64,000 nt of DNA from Mustela lutreola (taxonomy: Eukaryota > Chordata > Mammalia > Carnivora > Mustelidae): the NCBI RefSeq assembly GCF_030435805.1, contig NC_081299.1:33474001-33538000 (forward strand), read 5' to 3'. A program made the position numbers and the translations under genes. This document shows, piece by piece, positions 53,984-64,000 of this stretch. Below the pieces are notes generated by a model that saw only the letters and a program-made list of their open reading frames with translations, was not told the DNA's origin and searched no databases. Position 1 is the first letter of the stretch, and every line of letters starts with the position of its first letter.

Positions 53984-54292
53984 CTCTGTGACTGTTTTAT
54001 AACTAGAAGTTTGTACGTCTTAATCCCCTTCACCTATCTTACCCATCATCCCACCCACCTCGTCTCTGGAAATCATCAGTTTGTTCTCTGCATTAACTTT
54101 TTTTTTTTTTTTTCACTTGTTTGTGTTTTGTTTTTTGGATTCTACTGTAAATGAAATTACATGGTATTTTCCTTTCTTTGACAATTTCACTTAGCATAAT
54201 ACCTTCTAGGTCCATCCATGTTGTGCAAATGGCAAGCTCTCATTCTTTTTTTATGGCTGAGTAATATTCCACTGTATGTGCGTTCATATGTA

Positions 54293-54421
54293 TCTTTTTT
54301 TTTTTTTTAGTTTTTATTTTAATTCCGTTAGTGAACATACAGTGTTATATTGGCTTCATGGGTACAAAAAAAGTGATTCACAATTCCGCAGGTCACAACA
54401 AATGCACTCCTGGCGCACATC
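54293..54421 (-). mobile_element. Second L1 3' end, antisense
   Basis: A new poly(T) is followed by TTTTTATTTTAATTCCGTTAG and GAACATACAGTGTTATATTGG, the complement of a second, separate L1 3' end. It ends about 250 bases before the CDC20 CCAAT boxes. Confidence 0.75.
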
Positions 54422-54479
54422 ACATGCAGTTTTCTGCGTGAAGGGCTGATGAGGGGAAGCTGAGAAATGAATGGAAGAG

Positions 54480-54809
54480 GCTGGGGAATGCGGCGGCAGC
54501 GCAGGTCCCACCCCCGGGCGCGCCCCGCTCCTCTCCGCCCCGCCCCTCTCGCTTTCGTACACCGGTTCCCCGGGGGACGGGCCCTCACCCGCTCACTCTT
54601 CAAATCACGCTCCTTGGCTGGATTCTCGTGAGATCTATGACTTCACCGGAAGACCCGCCTCCTATGCCGTAAAAGGCCAATGGGCGAAAACGACGGTTGC
54701 GACGGTTGGGTTTTGAAGGAGCCAATGAGTGCTCGGAGCGGAGAGTTTAAGAAGCGTAAATCGGCTCTGCGGAAGCCGGTCCGGGATTGGAATCTGCTGC
54801 GGGCTGAAG
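54480..54809 (+). promoter_or_regulatory. CDC20: CDC20 promoter and non-coding exon 1
   Basis: A CpG-rich block carries GC boxes (CCCCGCCCC-type near 54537). Two CCAAT boxes (54677-54681 and 54722-54726) flank a CHR-type TTTGAA (54712-54717). NF-Y boxes with a CHR are the known signature of G2/M genes bound by the DREAM and B-MYB/FOXM1 complexes. Exon 1 is non-coding and probably ends at 54809 (CTGAAG|GTGAGA). Confidence 0.75.
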
Positions 54810-54962
54810 GTGAGAGGCGGCCAGGGGGCCTGGGTCGGGTGGGGCTGCGGCGGGGATGCCCCTGAACGAGTGGCCAGCCGTCCCAGATCGAGCACGGTCA
54901 CCTTTTATTCCAGGACTCGGCGGGCACCCACTCCAAGGACCCCTCCCCTTGCAGACGCTCCC

Positions 54963-57900
54963 ATGGCGCAGTTCGTGTTCGAGAGCGACCTGCACTCGCT
55001 GCTGCAGCTGGACGCACCTATCCCCAATGCACCCCCCGCGCGCTGGCAGCGCAAAGCTAAGGAAGCCGCGGGGCCGGTCCCCTCACCCATGCGGGCGGCC
55101 AACCGATCCCACAGCGCGGGCAGGACCCCAGGCCGAACTCCCGGTCAGTGGGGTGCGGCGGGACATCGGGGAGGGAGAGGGGACGGCTGAGAAGCGGGCT
55201 TCGTGCCTCCTCCCGCAGAAGCCTGGTCAGACTCTCTGGCTTCCTTCCTTCAACCCCAGGCAAATCCAGCTCCAAGACTCAGACCACTCCCAGCAAACCT
55301 GGCGGTGACCGCTACATCCCCCATCGTAGTGCTTCCCAGATGGAGGTGGCCAGTTTCCTCCTGAGCAAGGAAAACCAGCCTGAAGATAGCCAGACGCCCA
55401 CCAAGAAGGTATGTGACCCAGAAGGGCTATAGGCAAAAGACCCGCCTGTGTAGGGATCATGCCTCACCCTCACCCTTTGTGCCAGGAACATCAGAAAGCC
55501 TGGGCTTTGAACCTGAACGGTTTTGATGTGGAGGAAGCCAAGATCCTTCGGCTCAGTGGAAAACCACAAAATGCCCCAGAGGGTAAGACCCCAAGTTCTA
55601 GAATTGAGGAGTGATGCCTGTCTGCCATTCCCACCTGAGACTGAGGAGAGGGGAGGTGCTTGTCTGGGCAGGGGGAGGAATCAGTTGTCCCACTGTGTGG
55701 ACCCACTCGGTTGCCACAGGTTACCAGAACAGACTGAAAGTGCTTTACAGCCAGAAGGCCACGCCTGGCTCCAGCCGGAAGACCTGCCGTTACATTCCTT
55801 CCCTGCCAGACCGAATCCTGGACGCCCCTGAAATCCGGAATGACTACTGTAAGTGCAGCCTTCTCTTTGCCCATCGGATGGAGGAAGAGGGCCTGGGGAC
55901 CAGGCAAACAAGGAAGCTCATGCTCTACCCTTTCCCTGCTCTGGCAAGACCTGAACCTTGTGGACTGGAGCTCTGGAAATGTACTGGCTGTGGCATTGGA
56001 CAACAGCGTGTACTTGTGGAGTGCTAGCTCCGGGGACATCTTGCAGCTGCTGCAAATGGAGCAGCCTGGAGACTATATATCTTCTGTGGCCTGGATCAAA
56101 GAGGGCAACTACCTGGCAGTGGGCACCAGCAGTGCCGAGGTGCAGGTGAGCCTTGTCCTCTGTGCTGCAGTTCTGCGGCGCCCAGACCCAGGGGGCTTGT
56201 CGGGGAGTTGGGTGTTCGTGTCAGGTCACCATCTGGTCCTAGCAGCCTTGTCTCTCTAGCTATGGGATGTGCAGCAGCAGAAGCGGCTTCGAAACATGAC
56301 TAGTCATTCCGCCCGTGTGAGCTCCCTGTGTTGGAACAGCTACATCGTATCCAGGTTTGTGGCTGTCGCTAGTCTGTTGCAAAATCCGTCTGTGATTTTT
56401 GCCAGCTCTCCCCAGAGGTACATCTCTGAACTGAAGCAACTCGGTGCTGCTGGCACTGTTTGGCATTACCGCTGAACCTCATTCCCCTCCCCTCTGCAGT
56501 GGCTCACGTTCTGGCCAGATCCACCACCATGATGTTCGGGTGGCAGAACACCATGTGGCCACCCTGAGTGGCCACAGCCAGGAGGTGTGTGGGCTGCGCT
56601 GGGCCCCAGATGGACGACATTTGGCCAGCGGCGGCAACGATAACTTGGTCAATGTGTGGCCTAGTGCTCCTGGAGAGGGTGGCTGGGTTCCCCTGCAGAC
56701 ATTCACCCAGCATCAGGGGGCTGTCAAGGTGAGAGTGGGGCTGGGTTGGGGGCTCTGCAGACCCTCCCCCAGAACCTGGAGACCATTAAGGGGAGATGGG
56801 ATGGTAGGATTGGACGGGATTACCCTGTGACCCCTGTAGCTCCTTGTCTAGTTCTATGGCAGCTGACCCCATCTTTATCCTATCTAGGCTGTAGCTTGGT
56901 GTCCCTGGCAGTCCAATGTCCTGGCAACCGGAGGGGGCACCAGTGACCGACACATTCGCATCTGGAATGTCTGCTCTGGGGCTTGTCTGAGTGCTGTGGA
57001 TGCTCAATCCCAGGTAGTCTTTTACCTGTTACGTTCCAGCCTCTCCCTCTCAGAAATATTCTTACTCTGTCTTGGTTAACTGTCCCCTTGGGCAACTGTC
57101 CCCTTCAGTGGCTTTACCAACTCTATACACTATACCAAAACTCTAACTCCGCTCTCGTTCAAGAGGTCCAAACCATACTAATGTCCATTACTTAACCCCA
57201 TCCTCCTGTCCTGTAGGTGGCAACATGCTACTATGTCCTAAATTGAATTTGTCACTTCTTGTCTCCCTGAAATGTATTCCTCTTTCTCTTACATTGTTTG
57301 AGAGTGATAGAACTTATTCAGAAATCTGCACAACTTCCTAAAATCTTTAGGATTTTCCTCTTCACCCAGTCCCCAAAACACATCATTTTTCCTTCAGTAT
57401 TATTCACGTGACCCCCTCTCCCCTCATGAAGGCCTTCCATGTGGAAGGCCTTCCGAGTGGAGGCCCATTTTACTGGTCTCTCAGCATTCTTTACTTATCC
57501 CCTCCAATCTCTCCTCTGCACTGGGTCTGGGAGGTCTGTTCCTGTCCTAAAACCCTTCAGTAGCTCCCTATCACCTACAGCCCTTAATCCACATTAGGTA
57601 GAATGACATTGGAGGCCCTTGCTGGTGAGTCTCCTTGCATCTGCTCCAGCTTTCTCTCCTTCCACCTTCATCTCCCCTGTGCAGCCTTCATTCTATTCTA
57701 AACTTGGGCTATGGAGCCAGAGTTCAAATTCTGGCGCTGTCACCTACTAAACTTGCATGTGGTCTTAGGCAACTTGCTGAACTTTCTTCTGCTTGATTCC
57801 TTATCTCTTAAAATGGATAATAATTCTAACTCTCAAAGTTTTTATAAGAACTGTGGTGATTCAAGTCTGAGTCTGGCACCTGGCAGGGTGCCTAACATTC

Positions 57901-59382
57901 AAATGGACTTAGTTCTCATTTGAGTAGTGCTGGCTCTATGTTGTGCCCACATCCCAACCCCCTCCACAGGTGTGCTCTATCCTCTGGTCTCCCCACTACA
58001 AGGAGCTTATCTCAGGCCATGGCTTTGCCCAGAACCAGTTGGTTATTTGGAAGTACCCAACCATGGCCAAGGTTGCTGAACTTAAAGGTAGGTGCTTACC
58101 AGGTATTTACCCCAAAGATACAAAGGTAGCGATCTGAAGGGATACCCGCACCCCAGTGTTCATAGCAGCAATGTTCACAATAGCCAAACTCTGGAAAGTG
58201 CCCAGATGTCCATCAACAGATGATTGGATAAAAAAGATGTGGTATACATAATACAATGGAATACTATGCAGCCATCAAAAAAGAAACCTTGCCATTGCAG
58301 TGACGTGGATGGAACTAGAGGTATCATGCTAAGCAAAATAAGTCAAAGATAATTATATGATCTTGTGGAATTTAAAAAACAAAACAAGATCATAGCGGAA
58401 GAGAGGAAAAATAAATAAAACAAGACAAAAGCAAAGAGGGAGACAAACCATGAGAGACTCATTCTTAATCATAGGAAACAAACTAAGGGTTGCTGGAGGG
58501 GAGGGAGGTGGGGGGATAGGGCAACTAGGTGACGGGTATTAAGGAGGGTATGTGATGTAATGAGCACTGGGTGTTATACACATCTGATGCATCACTAAAT
58601 TCTACCTCTGAAACTGGGGAGGGGGGGGAACCCATGAGGGGAATAGGTTTGGAGTGAATGGTGGGGAAAACTGAAGGAAAACCCATGAGGGGAACAGGTT
58701 TGGAGTGAATGGTGGGGAGTTTCCTTTTGAACATGTTAAATTTGAGTTGCCTCTGAGATATTAAGTTGAGGTGTCAATCAAGCAGTCTTATATAAGACTG
58801 ATGAGTCACTGACCTCTACCTCTGAAACTAATAATAGATTATATATTAATTTAAATTTTAAAAAATGGCTCAACATAAAAAAAAATAAAGGTAGGTGCTA
58901 AGTGACCAAAGCCAGACACAGAAGGCCACACACTGTATATGACTGTTTACATGAAGTGTCCAAAAGAGGCAAATGCAAAGAAATAAAACAGACTGATGGT
59001 TGCCAGGGGCAGCGGGGGAGAAGGTGACGAGGAGAGACTTTATGGGGTGATGAAAATGCTCTGGAATTACTGTTGTTCACAACATTTGTCGTTCGCAACA
59101 ATTCACAACTTTGTGAATATACTAAAAACCAATGAACTGTATACTTTCAAAGGATGCACTCTATGGTGTGTGAGCTCTCACCATCTCCCTCCTCACGCCT
59201 CAGGTCACACGGCCCGGGTCCTGAGTCTGACCATGAGCCCAGACGGGGCCACTGTGGCCTCGGCAGCAGCAGATGAGACACTGCGGCTGTGGCGCTGCTT
59301 TGAGCTGGACCCTGCACGGCGGCGGGAGCGGGAGAAGGCCAGCGCAGCCAAGAGCAGTCTCATCCACCAGGGCATCCGTTGA
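54963..59382 (+). CDS. CDC20: CDC20, APC/C co-activator, WD40 protein
   Basis: CDC20 activates the anaphase-promoting complex and is the target of the spindle checkpoint. Coding exons: 54963-55143, 55260-55408, 55486-55582, 55720-55848, 55949-56145, 56260-56354, 56500-56728, 56888-57013, 57970-58087, 59204-59382. They sum to 1500 nt, 499 codons plus stop, as in human. Visible motifs in order are the C-box DRYIPHR, the KEN box (SKENQP), the MAD2-binding KILRLSGKP, the CRY box (TCRYIPS), seven WD40 blades, and the C-terminal Ile-Arg tail (QGIR) that docks on APC3. The non-coding first exon splices to an acceptor at about 54954, eight bases before the ATG. Intron 10 has been enlarged by an L1 insertion at its donor. 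Sequence is close to human throughout ([10 protein letters not shown] start). Confidence 0.98.
57060..57690 (+). mobile_element. L2-type LINE sequence in CDC20 intron 9
   Basis: Pyrimidine-rich L2 3'-region style with CATTAGGTAGAATGACATTGG. Two GC palindromes (GAAGGCCTTC and GGAAGGCCTTCC, 57428-57454) lie within. The call is tentative. Confidence 0.4.
57695..57915 (+). mobile_element. MIR SINE
   Basis: GGGCTATGGAGCCAGAGTTC, CATGTGGTCTTAGGCAACTT and TCTCTTAAAATGGATAATAA form a MIR in CDC20 intron 9, ending about 50 bases before exon 10. Confidence 0.8.
58097..58885 (+). mobile_element. L1 LINE 3' end inserted at the CDC20 exon-10 donor
   Basis: GGTATTTACCCCAAAGATAC, GTCCATCAACAGATGATTGG and GGAATACTATGCAGCCATCA, then a 3' UTR and A tail, are a 5'-truncated L1 in sense orientation. 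The 14-bp TAAAGGTAGGTGCT flanks it exactly at 58083-58096 and 58886-58899. The 3' UTR region contains a 51-bp tandem duplication and a foreign-looking insert. Confidence 0.93.
58629..58718. repeat. 51-bp tandem duplication inside the L1
   Basis: AACCCATGAGGGGAA at 58629 recurs at 58680; the following 38 bases match with one T/C difference. The second unit is partial. Confidence 0.9.
58905..59180 (+). mobile_element. Older L1 3' end in CDC20 intron 10
   Basis: AGCCAGACACAGAAGGCCAC, GGTTGCCAGGGGCAGCGGGG, GATGAAAATGCTCTGGAATTA and ATACTAAAAACCAATGAACTG are an old L1M-type 3' end. It ends about 20 bases before the exon-11 polypyrimidine tract. Confidence 0.8.
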
Positions 59383-59439
59383 GGACCAACTCATCACCTC
59401 AGTTGTTTTGGGGTTTGTTTTGTTTTTTTTTATTTTTCT

Positions 59440-59445
59440 AATAAA
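59440..59445 (+). terminator. CDC20: CDC20 poly(A) signal
   Basis: AATAAA lies 58 bases after the stop codon, with a T-rich tract before it and a pyrimidine-rich stretch after. The 3' UTR is very short. Confidence 0.9.
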
Positions 59446-59621
59446 GTCACGTCTCCCTCTCTTCTCTTTGCATCCCCTCTGTCCCAGCAGCCTTCCCAGA
59501 GGCTCCTCTCCACCATGGTCCTCCGAGAGCCAGAACCATCCCTCCTGTTGGCAGACAGGGCTGGCACACCTCTTCCATTCCCACATGTACACACACAGCC
59601 TCGATGGTTTCCTCTGTCACT

Positions 59622-59627
59622 TTTAAT
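59622..59627 (-). terminator. ELOVL1: ELOVL1 poly(A) signal (ATTAAA)
   Basis: TTTAAT on the plus strand is ATTAAA on the minus strand, about 480 bases after the ELOVL1 stop. It is the only close match to a poly(A) hexamer before the CDC20 3' end, 177 bases away. The two genes are convergent. Confidence 0.65.
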
Positions 59628-60102
59628 GAAGACCTAAGCGAGTGAGCACAATCCCCCCAGCCACCCTGACCTTTGGCCAAGAAGCTTCTGCTTCAGTGTG
59701 GGGGAGAGAAGGAGGGATCATGGGTGCACAGTGACAGATTATTGCTGACCTCTTCAGTGTGAGGAAAAAGGCCACAAGACCCTGGTGGGGGCCAGTCCTG
59801 AGTGCTCCTCTCCCAAGTTTAAGGCAGGGAGGGGGAAATGTGTCCAGCCCTTTTGGCCCCCCAGCTCTGGAGTAGCAGAGGGCAATGAGGCCATGTCCTT
59901 GGTGCCGGCCGGGAGAAGTGGGTGAGGAACGGAAGCCATGGTCCCTGTGTACCAGCTGTGGTGAGGGGAGGGCCTGTCCCCTGCTCTGTCCTGACCACGT
60001 AAGCCCTGGTCACAGGTCACTGGTATAGGTGGGGAGAAGTCAGATGCTGCCCAAGGTGCAGTCCTGAGGCACTTAGGTGGGCACCTAGCTAGGCCACACT
60101 TC

Positions 60103-61709
<1,607 letters not shown>

Positions 61710-61723
61710 CCTGGCTAAGGATT

Positions 61724-62420
61724 CTGGGGAGGTATGGGGGGTGTGGGTCAGGGCCGACTGTGCCCCCATCCCACCCCTGACCCACACACAGCTCACAGAC
61801 CAGGTGGGACAGCTCCCGACACCTCTTTGCAGAAAGGACAGAAGAGTGAGAGGAAGGAGCTGCGAGGCGCTGGGGGTAGGAGACACACCGCTTTCACACC
61901 GCTTCCCGCACACCCTGCCTGCCTGCTGGGAAGGGCTGTACTGCCCTCCTCTCCGCACCTCAGTCGCCTCCCTCACTCCCTGCTCCACCGCTGAGATTCT
62001 TACCACCGGGCCTCACCTTCCCTCTTCCTCCACAGGAGGACTCTCCATTTCTGGTCTCTTTCTGGAGAATCTTACCTCTCCACTCCAGAATGACCGCCTC
62101 TCCTTCCCTGCCAGTCTCCCCCTCTCCAGCCTCGAGAGGGTCCTCCCCCCCTCCCCAGGGATCCTCCCGTTCAACCGCTCCTCAGGATGCTCCTCTCCCG
62201 AGGGGGGATTCCCCCCATCCCTGCCCCTTCCTCCTCTCCCCTGCCCTCCCGAGCTCTCACCCCAGCGACTCTCTCCGCTCCCCGCTGCCCTCTTCTCTGG
62301 CACTCCCCTTCAGCCCTTCCTCTCCGGAGCCCGGCTCTTTGAGACTCCTGCCCTGGCGGCTCCACCTGTCTAACTAGCTCTGGGAGCGCCCCGCCCTCCA
62401 CCCGCCCCCGCTGCACTAGG
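61724..62420 (-). promoter_or_regulatory. ELOVL1: ELOVL1 intron 1, exon 1 and promoter region
   Basis: The minus strand has a good donor at 62260 (GCTGGG|GTGAGAG), so a non-coding exon 1 may span about 62261-62380. Just upstream are GC boxes (plus-strand CCCCGCCC and CCGCCCCCGC, 62388-62412) and no TATA box. The start site is inferred, not seen. Confidence 0.5.
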
Positions 62421-64000
62421 CATGGGGTGGAGGGTGGGTCCAGGCCACAGGTCAGGGCCTGGAGGAGCAGGACCCACCAGGATTGAGAAAGCCAAGAGTA
62501 AAGCATGGGACTCACCATCCACCCACCCTGGATGGCCAGATGAGCGAAGGATCTAGCTTTGTTTTGAGCCAGAAACCTCACAGGGCTCCAGCCAATCCCT
62601 AGCCGTGGCCCCAAGAGGACTGCTGAAAACCTACACCCAGCATCCTCTCCTAAACTAGCCATAAATTCTCAGTCTGTCCTGCTTCAGAATGGGTACGAGC
62701 ACCCTTCTCTCCCTGGGAGGGGCAGAGAGGCCAGTGGCATGTGAGGAGGTGGGGGAGTGGGGGAGGTCTCAGGAATCTTCCCCTCCCTTAGGGAGGGTCC
62801 TAATGAGTTAGGCCCTCTCCCCCTCAGAATCTGAAGGAATGTCGGGGGAGGGCACCCTGGGACACAAAAGCCTCGGGCCAGACCCAGGAGAGCCTGGGAT
62901 GCCAAGGCTGTCCCAGAGGGGCAAGGCATTCCCCAGCCAGTGAGGGAAGCAGATGCCCACCAGGTTCCCTCTTTCCAGAGAAAAAGCCATGCACAGGCAC
63001 TAAGCGAAGAATGGCCACCTTCTGACACCTCCAGCGAGGCCATCCACGTGCCCCTCACACACTGAACTGGGCACACATCCCACAGGAGCTCCTGCAGCCA
63101 CAATGGGGACCCACAACTGCCCCCAACATGGTCAGGCCCCAAGTCCTCCCTCTCACGCAGCTCTCCCCAGCACCAACGACAGGCTGACCCAGGGCTGACA
63201 CGCCTATGTACACGCAGGGCCCACACACCTCCTACTGGCATTAGCCGCCCACCTCTGACACACCACCCAAACAGCCTCCACGGACTTTGACATGCAGAGC
63301 TTCTGATACTCAGACCCACTCCTAACTCCATTCATACTCGCAACACACCCAAAACACTCACCCCGCCACCTTCTCTGGTCCTGCTAGTATTACCATGTGC
63401 AAATACTCACGCTCGCACCCCCGGGGCCCACACGCAGCTTTACTCACAGGTACGTTGAGTCACAGATAAATGTGGTCACAGACATAAACTCAGACACCCC
63501 ACTTAGAGATGAATAAACATAAAATCCCCCTCACCACACTCAGACACACCGGCCTTCGGTCATGCACACAGATCACTTTCACGGACCACAATGACCATTC
63601 ATTCATTCACAGGCAGACCTCGCTGGCTGCCTCTTCTGTGGCGCGGCCCACCTGACGGAGGCCTGCGCTCACACACACAGTTCCTCCCTGACCCAGGGGA
63701 GCCTGCCAGCTGGTTATCTCTCCCGCTCTCTCTCCACCACCACCTCGAGTTCACCCCCTCACAAACACTCATGCGCCCTGGAGGTCAGGAGTGGCTCCAG
63801 GCTCTGGAAAGGACCTCTCCCCTGGCTTGAGGAGCGCTGGGTGTGTCCCTGGTAGGGGAACTCAGGCGGGTGCTTCCTTCCTTTAAGATGGATGGAAGGG
63901 AAAGGGAGACAGGCAAAGGAGGGGGAGGGGAAGGGAGGAGAGAAGAACTGGGAGCCAAGGAGAGGGAGGGGAAGAGGCGGAGAGGGACTAGAGCAGGAGG
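62421..64000. other. Intergenic DNA beyond ELOVL1, no gene recognised
   Basis: No exon similar to a known protein was found. 63040-63600 is a diffuse C/A-rich stretch with many ACTCACAC and GACACAC variants. 63880-64000 is almost pure purine on the plus strand. In human the next gene in this direction is, from memory, MED8, which is not reached here. A 215-codon minus-strand open frame (63331-62684) looks spurious. Confidence 0.5.
63880..64000. repeat. Polypurine tract
   Basis: About 120 bases of almost only A and G on the plus strand (GGAGGGGGAGGGGAAGGGAG and similar). It is simple-sequence-like and may continue past the window end. Confidence 0.7.

Larger units (their letters stand above)
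53365..54292 (-). mobile_element. L1 LINE 3' end, antisense, with nested SINEs
   Basis: TAGTTGACATACAGTGTTATA, CAGTTTGTTCTCTGCATTAAC, TTCACTTAGCATAATACCTTC and ATGGCTGAGTAATATTCCAC are the complement of an L1 3' end. A SINE-in-SINE insertion occupies 53573-53983. Confidence 0.88.

Noticed and set aside
54912-54962. Alternative CDC20 exon-2 acceptor at TATTCCAG|GACTCGG (54913)
   Set aside because: Possible, but the acceptor at 54954 has the better placed pyrimidine tract and gives the short leader usual for this gene; the coding sequence is the same either way.
62684-63331. 215-codon open frame on the minus strand beyond ELOVL1
   Set aside because: The protein is Gly/Trp/Cys/Ser-rich with no recognisable domain and lies in GC-rich intergenic sequence with no exon structure; such frames are common by chance in GC-rich DNA.

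Overview
The window is vertebrate nuclear DNA, with GT-AG introns, CpG-rich promoters and dense interspersed repeats. About twenty tRNA-Lys-derived CAN SINEs place it in the Carnivora. They have the head GGGCGCCTGGGTGGCTCAG, a CT-rich body, and an AATAAATAAAATCTTT plus poly(A) tail. The common body variant (TGCCTGCCTCTCTGCCTACTTGTGATCTC) and the general style suggest a caniform, probably a musteloid; this is inference. The gene order TIE1(+) - MPL(+) - CDC20(+) - ELOVL1(-) matches human chromosome 1p34.2 as I remember it.

Layout. 1-4.7 kb is upstream DNA with one old SINE and one L1 3' end. TIE1 runs from 4,987 to 23,718 (23 coding exons, 1137 codons) with a 3' UTR to about 24.34 kb that carries a SINE. 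A 9.8-kb intergenic stretch of L1, SINE, MIR and L2 copies follows. MPL runs from 34,115 to 48,288 (12 exons, 678 codons); its 5.7-kb intron 6 is packed with an L1 and four SINEs. The MPL-CDC20 interval (48.3-54.5 kb) holds L2, MIR, SINEs, a MaLR LTR fossil, an L1 with nested SINEs and a perfect 86-bp inverted repeat. CDC20 runs from 54,963 to 59,382 (10 coding exons after a non-coding first exon, 499 codons). ELOVL1 lies tail-to-tail on the minus strand, 61,709 to 60,103 (7 coding exons, 279 codons). The last 1.6 kb shows no gene.

All four reading frames were rebuilt exon by exon, and the exon lengths sum to whole codons with no internal stop, so all four genes look intact. TIE1 is an endothelial receptor tyrosine kinase and MPL is the thrombopoietin receptor; both act in vascular and haematopoietic lineages. 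CDC20 (APC/C co-activator) and ELOVL1 (very-long-chain fatty acid elongase) are broadly expressed housekeeping-type genes with CpG-rich promoters. They are neighbours rather than an operon.

I found no new biological system. The observations most worth checking are the 86-bp perfect inverted repeat at 50.5-51.3 kb; a predicted 45-residue C-terminal extension of MPL with loss of the last signalling tyrosine; an L1 insertion in CDC20 intron 10 that duplicated the exon-10 splice donor as its target-site duplication; and a SINE in the TIE1 3' UTR carrying several extra AATAAA hexamers. Comparisons with human proteins come from memory, not from a search.
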